Source of the DNA: Marmoricola sp.
Lineage (GTDB): Bacteria; Actinomycetota; Actinomycetes; Propionibacteriales; Nocardioidaceae
DNA length: 64,000 nt
Reading direction: 5' to 3'
Assembly: GCA_025965315.1 (NCBI GenBank)
Contig: JAOPXD010000107.1
Coordinates: forward strand, 45,765 to 109,764
Positions 18,470-27,182 of the stretch are shown here, piece after piece. Position 1 is the stretch's first letter; the number at the start of each line of letters is the position of its first letter. The notes below the pieces were generated by a model. It saw nothing but the letters and a program-made list of their open reading frames with translations. It did no database searches and had not been told where the DNA came from. The position numbers were made by a program, and so were the translations under genes.

Positions 18470-21400
18470 TCAGGGGTTCCGGTCGCGCTGCCAACGCTTG
18501 GTGTTGGGTCGGCGCTTGTGCCCGGGCGGCGTCGTCCGTACCGGCAGCGCGAACTTGCGGTGCACCAGGAAGAGGTACTTGCCCATCCCGGTGGACCTGC
18601 GGATGCTGATGGTGACCGAGCGCGTGATCGAGGTCAGCGGCGTGCCCCGGACGTAGTCGACGTACAGCCGCGGCGTGAGGGCCGGAGCGAACTCGCGCTC
18701 GTCGCCGCTGAGCGAGACCGCGTCGCGCAGGTGCCCGACGCGGTTCACGTAGACCGGGTCCGCCTCGTTCTCCTTGAAGTCCTCGAATCCGTACCGGAAC
18801 AGCTCCCGGCGTACCCGGGACCTGTCCAGGAAGGCCTCGCGGCCGAAGTCCCGGGCGAAGGTCGGCAGGTGCACCTCGAGCGCCGCCTTCAGCGTCTCGT
18901 CGTGCTCGCGCGGCGAGGTGACCGGTACGACGGTGTCCCCGTCGAGGCGGTAGCCCTCGACGGTGCCGTAGGGGAGGTTCGCAAAGATCGACTCGATCAG
19001 CAGCAAGGAGTAGCTGCCGGAGGTGAAGTTGTGCCGGACCGAGAGGCCCTCGCTGAGGTAGATGCTGCGGGCGTAGTAGAACGGGACTGCCAGCTCACGG
19101 CCGGCAGCCTTGGCGACCAGCCGGACCATGCAGTCCTGGGTGTACCCGCGGCCCCAGTACTCCACGACCGAGAAAGGTTCGTCGAAGTCGATCTCCTGCT
19201 GGAAGTAGCGCACTGCCAGGTCGCGATCGGCAACGGCGTTCCCGGCGAGGTACTCGCGGAACGCGGTGGACGCCTGCATCTCCGCGAGGTACGCGGTGAG
19301 CTCCTCGGCTGAGAAGCGGCCGTTGCGCGCCTTCCGCATGCTCGGGAACATCGTCAGCAGGTCCTCGACACTCATCCGGGCGGCCTCGGCGAGCGCGGTG
19401 ACGCTGCGCGCACCGGCGAAAGTGCCGTAGATGGTGAAGGTGTCCTCGTCGATCCCGTCGATCTGGGACGCGAGCCGCCACGACTTCCGCGACCCGTAGA
19501 TGTACTTGGTCCGCAGGTCCAAGCCGCGCTCGGCGATGAGTGCGTCGGCGATCGGCTTCATGAAGTGGCCGTCGCGGGAGATGAAGTAGAGCGTCTTGTA
19601 GTTGCGCTTGACCGCGTCGTCCAGGACCCAGTCGACGTACGGGACCAGGTAGAGCGAGGCGTACCGGTAGGCGAACTGCGCCTCGGGCTCGGGCTCCTTG
19701 AACCGTTGCATCATGCCGGCGACGAGGAAGCCGTCGTAGCTGTGCAGGGAGCTCACCAGGTTGAGTCCGTAGCGGCCCAGGGACGGCTTGCGGACCTTGC
19801 GGGCCTGGATGCCCAGCTGCCGGGCCGACCGGATGTCGGCGAGCCGGTTGTCACCGACGTGCTGCCAGCCGGCAAAGTCGTAGCCCAGGTCCTCGTAGAC
19901 CGTGAGGTACAGCCGCCGGGTGGACTTCTGGGCCTTGTGCTCGTTGGACAGGTAGAGCGGCACGGTGGCCAGTGCCGGGTCAGCAGCCGCGAGCATCGTG
20001 GTCAGCGTGGACTTCGGCAGGTACATGTCGCTGAGCAGCACGACGGTCTCGCCGGCGTCGAGGAGCTCCTTGACCTCTGCGATCCGGTCGACGTTGGGCA
20101 GCACGTTGGAGATTTCGACGTCCTGCTCCCACTGCATGAGCAGGGCACGCTGCTCCGCGGTCAGGTCGTAGAGGTCGGCCAACCGGTCGTAGATGTCGGC
20201 GAGGGTGATCTCGAGATCGCCGGACGCGCGCAGCTCGGGGCGCTTGCGGCGGTTCTCCCGGACGTTCGACTCGGCCTGCTCCCGGAGCTCGGGGAAACGG
20301 TCCTCCAGGAAACCGGGAAAGTGGATCGAGGATTCCTGCATCTGCTGCATGACGGCGTAGAAGATGCCCCGGGGCTCGACGACCTTCCGGTGGATCAGGG
20401 TGTCGAACACGTCGTAGCTGTAGAGCGTCGGGAGCGGGGTCTGCTTCGGCTCGAAGGACAGTGCCTTGTCGACGATGGTGTCGAAGGTCTTGTCGTCGGA
20501 GTACGCCCAGAAGTAGTCGTTGAGCGGCGCCAGGTCCTCGGCTGCGACGGTGAGGTCCTCGCCGAGCCGCTCCAGCAGCTGGTCGAAGTCCGCTGCGACC
20601 GCGCCGCAGGACAGTCCGAGGTAGTCCACGCCAGGCTCCAGGACGGCGTTGCCGTCGTGGTAGTCGAAGATGTACCGGACGACCTTCGTGACGCCTGCGT
20701 CCAGCATGTCGTAGAGGATCGAGGAGTAGTCGACGACGGCGATGTCGATCTGGTGGAAGACCTCGTAGACGTCTTCGGTGTTGTCCCAGAACATCAGGTT
20801 CGGCTCGTGGCCGTAGGCCTCGCGGAGCTTGCTGAAGGTGGCGTCCGAGGTCAGGTGCGGGTGCATCTTGAGGATCAGCAGGATGTTCTCGCGACGCAGG
20901 GTCTCCAGCAGCCGGGGGATGTCGGGCAGCGCTTGGTTGAGGAACTCCTTGTTCGACGTACGCCGCGGGGTCGGGCTGTAGATCGCGACCCTGGTCCCGG
21001 CGGGCAGGCCCTTGCGACGGAGGAGGTCGTGGTCGAACGTGCTGACCTCACCGTGCAGGCGGGTGTAGACGTTCTGCGGGTAGCCGCCCCGGATGACGCG
21101 GTCCTCGGAGAGGCCGATGTACTTGGTGAAGTGCTTCTCCATCTCCGGGGACGTCACCAGGAAGAGCTGGGTGTCGTGGTAGGCCTGGTTGTTGCGGATG
21201 TACTTGCGCGCGATCCGCTCGCGCAGGTAGCCCTCGTTCATCCCGCGTTCGATGCTCTTGACACCGACGCCGTGCCAGAGGTTCAGCAGGACCACGCCGG
21301 TGAGGTTCGCCGGGATCTGCTCCTTGACCTGGTTGACGACCCAGACGCCTGCGCGGCGCTGCACCGCGATCCCCTTGCGGGACTTGAAGGTCTCCGCGCG

Positions 21401-21580
21401 GTAGCCGAGCTTGCGGATCTGCGCGACGGTGCTCTCGGTGTTCGTCAGCCAGACAGCCTCGATGTCGGGACGGAACTTGGTGATGTAGAGGAAGAGCCAC
21501 TTGGGATTGCCGATGAAGGCGTCCGCGCAGTTGAACACCCAGACCAACTTGTCGCGCACAGGCGCGGGGGCCGAACTCAT
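18470..21580 (-). CDS. CDP-glycerol glycerophosphotransferase-like enzyme fused to a HAD-like domain (teichoic acid / cell-surface polymer)
   Basis: N-terminal half LLNLWHGVGVKSIERGMNEGYLRERIARKYI...IYSPTPRRTSNKEFL...HPHLTSD...DIAVVDYSSILYDML; C-terminal half YSYDVFDTLIHRKVVEPRGIFYAVMQQ...VVLLSDMYLPKSTLTTML...HVGDNRLADIRSARQLGIQA. Confidence 0.8.
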   Translation of the reverse strand: MSSAPAPVRDKLVWVFNCADAFIGNPKWLFLYITKFRPDIEAVWLTNTESTVAQIRKLGYRAETFKSRKGIAVQRRAGVWVVNQVKEQIPANLTGVVLLNLWHGVGVKSIERGMNEGYLRERIARKYIRNNQAYHDTQLFLVTSPEMEKHFTKYIGLSEDRVIRGGYPQNVYTRLHGEVSTFDHDLLRRKGLPAGTRVAIYSPTPRRTSNKEFLNQALPDIPRLLETLRRENILLILKMHPHLTSDATFSKLREAYGHEPNLMFWDNTEDVYEVFHQIDIAVVDYSSILYDMLDAGVTKVVRYIFDYHDGNAVLEPGVDYLGLSCGAVAADFDQLLERLGEDLTVAAEDLAPLNDYFWAYSDDKTFDTIVDKALSFEPKQTPLPTLYSYDVFDTLIHRKVVEPRGIFYAVMQQMQESSIHFPGFLEDRFPELREQAESNVRENRRKRPELRASGDLEITLADIYDRLADLYDLTAEQRALLMQWEQDVEISNVLPNVDRIAEVKELLDAGETVVLLSDMYLPKSTLTTMLAAADPALATVPLYLSNEHKAQKSTRRLYLTVYEDLGYDFAGWQHVGDNRLADIRSARQLGIQARKVRKPSLGRYGLNLVSSLHSYDGFLVAGMMQRFKEPEPEAQFAYRYASLYLVPYVDWVLDDAVKRNYKTLYFISRDGHFMKPIADALIAERGLDLRTKYIYGSRKSWRLASQIDGIDEDTFTIYGTFAGARSVTALAEAARMSVEDLLTMFPSMRKARNGRFSAEELTAYLAEMQASTAFREYLAGNAVADRDLAVRYFQQEIDFDEPFSVVEYWGRGYTQDCMVRLVAKAAGRELAVPFYYARSIYLSEGLSVRHNFTSGSYSLLLIESIFANLPYGTVEGYRLDGDTVVPVTSPREHDETLKAALEVHLPTFARDFGREAFLDRSRVRRELFRYGFEDFKENEADPVYVNRVGHLRDAVSLSGDEREFAPALTPRLYVDYVRGTPLTSITRSVTISIRRSTGMGKYLFLVHRKFALPVRTTPPGHKRRPNTKRWQRDRNP

Positions 21581-21610
21581 GGTCCTCCATCGAAGGTGGC
21601 GGCAGCAGCA

Positions 21611-21636
21611 GGAGCCGGCACGATCGTGCAGGCTCC
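21611..21636. promoter_or_regulatory. 26-bp near-perfect palindrome GGAGCCGGCACGATCGTGCAGGCTCC (terminator or operator)
   Basis: 12-bp arms with one mismatch centred on GATC; between the FadD17-like stop (21646) and the CDP-glycerol gene start (21580). Confidence 0.5.
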
Positions 21637-21645
21637 GATCGGATT

Positions 21646-23208
21646 CTAGGCGATCCCGGTGCCCGCGTCTGAATCCTCGCGGTATGACCTACCCCGCTCT
21701 TGACGGATCCAGGTGGGCTCCAGCGGACCGGCCTGGAGCTCCCGCTTGAGGACCTTGTTGGTCGCGGTTCGCGGGAGCGTGTCGACAATCCGGACATACC
21801 GGGGCCAGGCCTTCGTGCTCAGGTCGGGCTGGTCGGCGAGGAACGCCTCCCACGCGTCGACCGACAGCGGGGCCGTGGTCACCAGCGCCACCACCAACTG
21901 GTCTCCCGACGCCGGGTCGGGCACTGCGTAGACGGCTGCCTCGGAGATGTCGGGGTGGCGAAGCAGGATGCGCTCGACCGGGGCCGCCGCGAGGTTCTCG
22001 CCGTCGACCCGCAACCAGTCCGCGGTGCGACCGGCGTAGAACACCCAGCCGTCCGCGTCGGCGTACGCGAGGTCACCGCTCCAGTACATCCCGCCGCGCA
22101 TGCGCTCCGCGGTAGCGGCGTCGTCGTTGTAGTACCCGGCGAACTGGCCGGACCCCAGGGTGTTCACGAGCTCGCCGACGCAGGCGTCGAGGTTGGTGAC
22201 CGCGCCGGTCGCGTCGTACTCGGCGGGCGGGCACTCGGTGGAGGTCTCGCTGTCGTAGATCGCGACGCCGGGGCCGGGGCGACCCAGCGATCCGGGAGGG
22301 GTGCCCTCGACCCGACTGACGACGACGGCGTTCTCGGTCGAGCCGAACCCGTCCACGACCCGGCAGCCGAACCGTTCCGCAAAGTTGGCGGTGTCGCGGT
22401 CCCCGGCTTCGTTGCCGAACACCAGCCGGAGCGGGTTGTCGGCGTCGGTCGGCGTCTGCGGGGTCGCCAGGATGTAGGCGAGCGGCTTGCCGACGTAGTT
22501 CGCGTACGTCGCGCCGTACCGGCGTACGTCGGGCAGGAAGCCGCTGGCCGAGAAACGTCGTGCCAGCGCGATGGTCGCGCCGTTGCACAGCGCCGGACCC
22601 CAACCGGCCATCACCCCGTTGGAGTGGAAGAGCGGCATCGAGACGTAGTGCACGTCGTCGTCGCGCAGTCCGAGCCGTTCGGTGAGGTACGCACCGGGGT
22701 AGGTGATCTTCTGGTGCGTGACCCGGACGGCCTTCGGTTCGCCGCTCGTCCCGCTGGTGAAGATGAGCATGAACAGGGAGTCGTCGGTCACCGCGGCATC
22801 GGGTACCGCGGCGTCCGCCGGCCAGGCGAACTCCCCGGCGTTGATCACGGTCACCCCGCCGAGGTCGAGTCCCGCGAGCAGCGGTGCGTGCGCTTCCTCG
22901 ACCACCACGACCTGCACGTCGGCGCGTCGGATGTCGGCGAGCAGCGCGTCACCGCGGCGGGTGGTGTTCAGGCCGACCAGGACATGCCCGCCGTACCCGG
23001 CGGCCGCGAGCTGGTAGGCCATCTCCGGGGTGTTCTCGAGCAAGACGCCCACGTGCCGGGGACGGTCCTGTCTCAGGACGGACCCCAGGGCCGCTGCCCG
23101 CCCACGTGCGGCGGCCGTGTACTCGCGCCAGGTCAGCGCCAGGCCGTCGGCCAGCAGGCCGGGGGAGTCGTCCTCCGACCGGGCCTCCAGCAGGGTACGC
23201 AGCGTCAC
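21646..23208 (-). CDS. fadD17: Acyl-CoA synthetase, FadD17-like
   Basis: GTG at 23208 (VTLRTLLEARSEDDSPGLLADG...), LIFTSGTSGEPKAVRVTHQKI, YWSGDLAYADADGWVFYAGRTADWLRVDGENLAAAPVE; order matches remembered fadE26-fadE27-fadD17. Confidence 0.82.
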   Translation of the reverse strand: MTLRTLLEARSEDDSPGLLADGLALTWREYTAAARGRAAALGSVLRQDRPRHVGVLLENTPEMAYQLAAAGYGGHVLVGLNTTRRGDALLADIRRADVQVVVVEEAHAPLLAGLDLGGVTVINAGEFAWPADAAVPDAAVTDDSLFMLIFTSGTSGEPKAVRVTHQKITYPGAYLTERLGLRDDDVHYVSMPLFHSNGVMAGWGPALCNGATIALARRFSASGFLPDVRRYGATYANYVGKPLAYILATPQTPTDADNPLRLVFGNEAGDRDTANFAERFGCRVVDGFGSTENAVVVSRVEGTPPGSLGRPGPGVAIYDSETSTECPPAEYDATGAVTNLDACVGELVNTLGSGQFAGYYNDDAATAERMRGGMYWSGDLAYADADGWVFYAGRTADWLRVDGENLAAAPVERILLRHPDISEAAVYAVPDPASGDQLVVALVTTAPLSVDAWEAFLADQPDLSTKAWPRYVRIVDTLPRTATNKVLKRELQAGPLEPTWIRQERGRSYREDSDAGTGIA

Positions 23209-23218
23209 CGTAGGTGCG

Positions 23219-24322
23219 TCACACAGGCTCGGCGGCGAGGAGCGCGCCGATCGTGCGCGCCTGGTCGGTGGTGCCGCCGAGCAGGAACTCGCCGAGCTTC
23301 CCGACGGTGAAGTAGCGGTGCGCCTCGCCGTCCATGTCGATCCCGACGCCACCGTGCACGTGCACGGTCGTGTGCGCGACCTTGTGGCCGGTGTCGGCCG
23401 CCCACATCTTCGCGCTGGCAACCTCGATGGTGGCGTCGAGGCCCTCCTCGAGGCGCCAGGCAGCCTGCCAGAGCATCAGGTCGGAGCCGAGGACGTCGAT
23501 GTAGCCGTCGGCGAGACGTTGCGAGACGGCCTGGAAGGTGCCGATCGGGCGCCCGAACTGCTCGCGGGTCTTCGCGTACGCCGCGGTCAGGTCCAGGGCC
23601 CCCCGGACAACGCCGAGCTCGTACGCCGAGGCTGCCAGGCTGAGCCGCTGGACGAGCCACTCGATGATGGCCGCGCCGTCACCGAGCCCGCCGAGCAGCG
23701 TTCCGGTCGCCCGAGCGAGGTCGACGCGGGCCACCTCGGAGCCGTCGCTGATGCGCTGGGGGGTCACCGTGACGCCGGCGTCGGTCGGGTCGAGGAGGAA
23801 GACTGCGACGCCCTCGGAGGTGCTGGCGGGCACGAGCAGCAGCGAGGCGACCGATCCCGCCGGCACGACGCTCTTCACTCCGGTCAGCAGCCAGCTCTCG
23901 CCGTCCCGCTCGGCTGTCGTGGTCGGGGTCGCGGGCACGTGCTCGCGCTCCTCGGCGATGGCCGCGGTGAGAACGGTCTCGCCGGAGATCGCGCCGGGAA
24001 GCCAGGCTGCCTGCTGCGCGTCGTCGCCGAAGGCTGCGAGGGCGAGGGTGGCGGGCAGGTGCGAGACCAGCGGAGCAGGGGCCACCAGTCGACCGGCCTC
24101 GACCAGGATGCTGCAGAGCTCGAGGAGCCCGAGGCCGGAACCGCCCGCGGACTCCGGTACCGAGAGGCCCAGCAGCCCGGCGTCGCCGAGCTTGGCCCAC
24201 AGGGCGCGGTCGAACCGGCCCCGGTCGGCGGCCTTGAGCCGGTCGGGGGTGCACTCGTTCTTGAAGATCGTCGCGGCCAGCTCGGCGGCGTCGGTCTGGG
24301 TCTCGGTGAAGGAGAAGTCCAT
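23219..24322 (-). CDS. fadE27: Acyl-CoA dehydrogenase, FadE27-like (ChsE5)
   Basis: MDFSFTETQTDAAELAATIFKNECTPDRLKAADRGRFDRALWAKLGDAGLLGLSVPESAGGSGLGLLELCSILVEAGR...VHVHGGVGIDMDGEAHRYF. Confidence 0.82.
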   Translation of the reverse strand: MDFSFTETQTDAAELAATIFKNECTPDRLKAADRGRFDRALWAKLGDAGLLGLSVPESAGGSGLGLLELCSILVEAGRLVAPAPLVSHLPATLALAAFGDDAQQAAWLPGAISGETVLTAAIAEEREHVPATPTTTAERDGESWLLTGVKSVVPAGSVASLLLVPASTSEGVAVFLLDPTDAGVTVTPQRISDGSEVARVDLARATGTLLGGLGDGAAIIEWLVQRLSLAASAYELGVVRGALDLTAAYAKTREQFGRPIGTFQAVSQRLADGYIDVLGSDLMLWQAAWRLEEGLDATIEVASAKMWAADTGHKVAHTTVHVHGGVGIDMDGEAHRYFTVGKLGEFLLGGTTDQARTIGALLAAEPV

Positions 24323-24343
24323 GGTGTTTTCCTCAGTTCCTGG

Positions 24344-25567
24344 TCAGCGCTTCGCGGCCGGAAGGCCGAGCCCGACGTAGCCGATGATGTCGCGCTGTAT
24401 CTCGTTGGTGCCGCCGCCGAACGTCATGACGAGCGCGGAGCGGAAGAAACGCTCGAGCCGGCCGCGCAGGACGGCGCCCTGCGAGTCGCCGTTGACGATT
24501 GCGTCGGGTCCGACGATCTCCATCAGCGAGCGGTAGACCTCGGTGGCCAGCTCCGAGCCGTAGATTTTCGTGGCCGAGGCGTGCGCGGGGGACAGGTCGT
24601 CGGCCGAGGAGGCCAGCTTCCAGTTGAGCAGCTTGAGCATGTCGACCCGGGCGTGCGCCCGGCCGAGGAGTACCTGCACCCACTCGGAGTCGATGACTCG
24701 CGAGCCGTCGGGGTTCTTGGTGGCCTGGGCCCACTCGCGGACCTGGGCGACCGAGTGCATCAAGGGGGCGGCGGAGGTGAGTGCGACCCGCTCGTGGTTG
24801 AGCTGGTTGGTCATCAGTGCCCAACCGCCGTTGAGCCCGCCGACCAGGTTCTCCTCGGGGACGCGGACGTCCTCGTAGTACGTCGCCGAGGTGCCGACTC
24901 CCGCGACCGTGTGGACGGGGGTGTAGGAGAAGCCCTTCGCGTCAGCCGGGACCAGCAGCATCGAGAGGCCCTTGTGCCGGGGGAGGTCCGGGTCGGTCCT
25001 GGCAGCGAGCCAGATGTAGTCGGCGTACTGGATCAACGAGGTCCACATCTTCTGGCCGTTGATCACCCACTCGCCGTTCTCCAGCCGAGCCTTGGTCTGC
25101 AGGCTGGCCAGGTCGGTACCGGAGCCGGGTTCGGAGTACCCGATCGAGAAGTGCATCTCGCCCTTGAGGATCTTGGGGAGGATCTCCTCCTTCTGGGCGT
25201 CGTTTCCGAACCGCATGATCGTCGGTCCAACGGTGTTCAACGTCAGGTAGGGGATCGGTACGCCGGCGATGGCGGCCTCGTCGGTGAAGATCAGCTGCTC
25301 GATCATCGAGCGGTTCTGGCCGCCGAACTCCTCGGGCCAGCCGATGCCCAACCAACCGTCGTGGCCGATCTGCTTGATGACGTCCTTGTAGACGGTGGCG
25401 TCGCCGAACTCGCCACCATCACCCTGGATGGGGGCGCCGCCGTCCTCCTTGAACTCGCTGGTCGCCACGGACAGCCCGGCACGGACCTCGGGAGTCACCA
25501 GCTGGGCGAAGTAGTCGCGCAGCTCGGCGCGCAGCGCCTCGTGCTCCTCATTCAGTGCGATCTTCAT
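24344..25567 (-). CDS. fadE26: Acyl-CoA dehydrogenase, FadE26-like (ChsE4)
   Basis: MKIALNEEHEALRAELRDYFAQLVTPEVRAGL...IGYSEPGSGTDLASLQTKA...FGGGTNEIQRDIIGYVGLGLPAAKR. Confidence 0.85.
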   Translation of the reverse strand: MKIALNEEHEALRAELRDYFAQLVTPEVRAGLSVATSEFKEDGGAPIQGDGGEFGDATVYKDVIKQIGHDGWLGIGWPEEFGGQNRSMIEQLIFTDEAAIAGVPIPYLTLNTVGPTIMRFGNDAQKEEILPKILKGEMHFSIGYSEPGSGTDLASLQTKARLENGEWVINGQKMWTSLIQYADYIWLAARTDPDLPRHKGLSMLLVPADAKGFSYTPVHTVAGVGTSATYYEDVRVPEENLVGGLNGGWALMTNQLNHERVALTSAAPLMHSVAQVREWAQATKNPDGSRVIDSEWVQVLLGRAHARVDMLKLLNWKLASSADDLSPAHASATKIYGSELATEVYRSLMEIVGPDAIVNGDSQGAVLRGRLERFFRSALVMTFGGGTNEIQRDIIGYVGLGLPAAKR

Positions 25568-25646
25568 GAAGACATCCCCATACTGGTAGGAGCGCGGACG
25601 CGCCAGGACTGGATTTGCGTAGAACTGGATTAGACGCGGCTAAAAC

Positions 25647-25660
25647 TATAACCTGTTCTT
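25647..25660. promoter_or_regulatory. KstR-type operator TATAACCTGTTCTT (one mismatch)
   Basis: Sequence read directly; between divergent fadE26-like and kshA genes. Confidence 0.6.
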
Positions 25661-25702
25661 GTTTTACACCAGAGATCCTCGACCCGCACGCGGAGGTCCA
25701 CC

Positions 25703-26878
25703 ATGAGCACTGCCACCGATTCACGCTCCCTCGACCGGGGTGTTGCACCGAGCCGTTACGCGCGGGGTTGGCACTGCCTGGGCCTGGCCGACTCGTTCCG
25801 CGACGGCAAGCCGCACGCCGTGAGTGCCTTCGAGGGCAAGATCGTCGTCTGGCAGGACACCCAGGGAAACCTCAACGCGCTGGACGGCTACTGCCGTCAC
25901 ATGGGCGGAGACCTGACCCAGGGCGAGGTGAAGGGCGACGAGATCGCCTGCCCGTTCCACGACTGGCGCTGGGGCGGCGACGGCAAGTGCAAGGCGATCC
26001 CGTACGCCCGCCGGATCCCGTTGCGTGCCAAGACCCAGCGCTACGAGACCGCGATCCGCAACGACACGCTGTTCATCTGGTTCGACCCGGAGGGTTCGCC
26101 GGCCGACCACTCGATCCTGCCGTACGAGCTGCCGGGCCTGGCCGAGGGTGAGTACAGCGACTGGAGCTGGAACGTCACCGAGATCGAGGGCTCGAACTGT
26201 CGTGAGCTGATCGACAACGTCGTCGACATGGCGCACTTCTACTACGTGCACTTCTCGTTCCCGACCAGCTTCCGCAACGTCTTCGAGGGCCACATCGCGA
26301 CCCAGTACATGGAGTCGACCGGCCGCCCGGACAAGTCCGATGGCTACGGCACCGGCGACAACGACCTGTTCCTCAAGTCCGAGGCCACGTACTACGGGCC
26401 GTCGTACATGATCAACTGGCTCTGGGTCGACTACAAGGGTTTCAAGACCGAGGTCATCCTCATCAACACCCACATCGCGACCGGTCCGGACTCCTTCACG
26501 CTGTCCTACGGCCTGACCGTCAAGAAGCCTGAGGGCCTCGACGACGCCACCGTCGCCTTCATCGCCGAGAAGTACACGAAGATGTTTGGCGAAGGGTTCC
26601 TCCAGGACGTGCACATCTGGAAGAACAAGGTGCCGGTGCAGAACCCGCTGCTGTGCGAGGAGGACGGTCCGGTCTACCAGCTGCGCCGCTGGTACGAGCA
26701 GTTCTACACCGACGCTGCCGACATCTCGCCCGAGATGGTGGAGCGTTTCGAGTTCGAGGTCGACACCACCAAGGCCAACGAGTTCTGGCACGTCGAGGTC
26801 GCGGAGAACCTGGCGAAGAGGGCACAGCAGGCCGCCGAGACTTCTCCGGACGCTGCCGGGCACCCGGTCGCACACTGA
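25703..26878 (+). CDS. kshA: 3-ketosteroid-9-alpha-monooxygenase, oxygenase component
   Basis: Rieske CRHMGGDLTQGEVKGDEIACPFHDWRW; non-heme iron region NVVDMAHFYYVHFSFPTSFRNVFEGHIATQYM. Confidence 0.93.
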   Translation: MSTATDSRSLDRGVAPSRYARGWHCLGLADSFRDGKPHAVSAFEGKIVVWQDTQGNLNALDGYCRHMGGDLTQGEVKGDEIACPFHDWRWGGDGKCKAIPYARRIPLRAKTQRYETAIRNDTLFIWFDPEGSPADHSILPYELPGLAEGEYSDWSWNVTEIEGSNCRELIDNVVDMAHFYYVHFSFPTSFRNVFEGHIATQYMESTGRPDKSDGYGTGDNDLFLKSEATYYGPSYMINWLWVDYKGFKTEVILINTHIATGPDSFTLSYGLTVKKPEGLDDATVAFIAEKYTKMFGEGFLQDVHIWKNKVPVQNPLLCEEDGPVYQLRRWYEQFYTDAADISPEMVERFEFEVDTTKANEFWHVEVAENLAKRAQQAAETSPDAAGHPVAH

Positions 26879-27180
26879 TGGTCTCGTTCGCCCCGACCTC
26901 GCCGGAGACGGTGGAGGACCAGCGGCTCTACACCCAGGCACGGCTGACGGAGGTCGCCTGCCTGGACTGCCTGGCCGTGGTCCGAGTCAAGAAGAACAGT
27001 GACCACCACACGTCGATCCAGTGGGACACCGAGTCCCTGCAGCACTGCGCGGAGTTCAACCGGGCTGCGTCCCAGCCCGAGGGACGGCCCATCCGTGAGG
27101 GCTGCTCCCGACTACGCTCCTCGATCGAGCAGGCCGTCAAGGACGGTGCTGTCGAGGTCGGAGCAGAGGATGGCTACTGA
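26878..27180 (+). CDS. Small conserved-type protein between kshA and kshB (positional analogue of Rv3527)
   Basis: kshA TGA overlaps this ATG (TGATG at 26876-26880). MVSFAPTSPETVEDQRLYTQARLTEVACLDCLAVVRVKKNSDHHTSIQWDTESLQHCAEFNRAAS...; 100 aa. Confidence 0.75.
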   Translation: MVSFAPTSPETVEDQRLYTQARLTEVACLDCLAVVRVKKNSDHHTSIQWDTESLQHCAEFNRAASQPEGRPIREGCSRLRSSIEQAVKDGAVEVGAEDGY

Positions 27181-27182
27181 GC

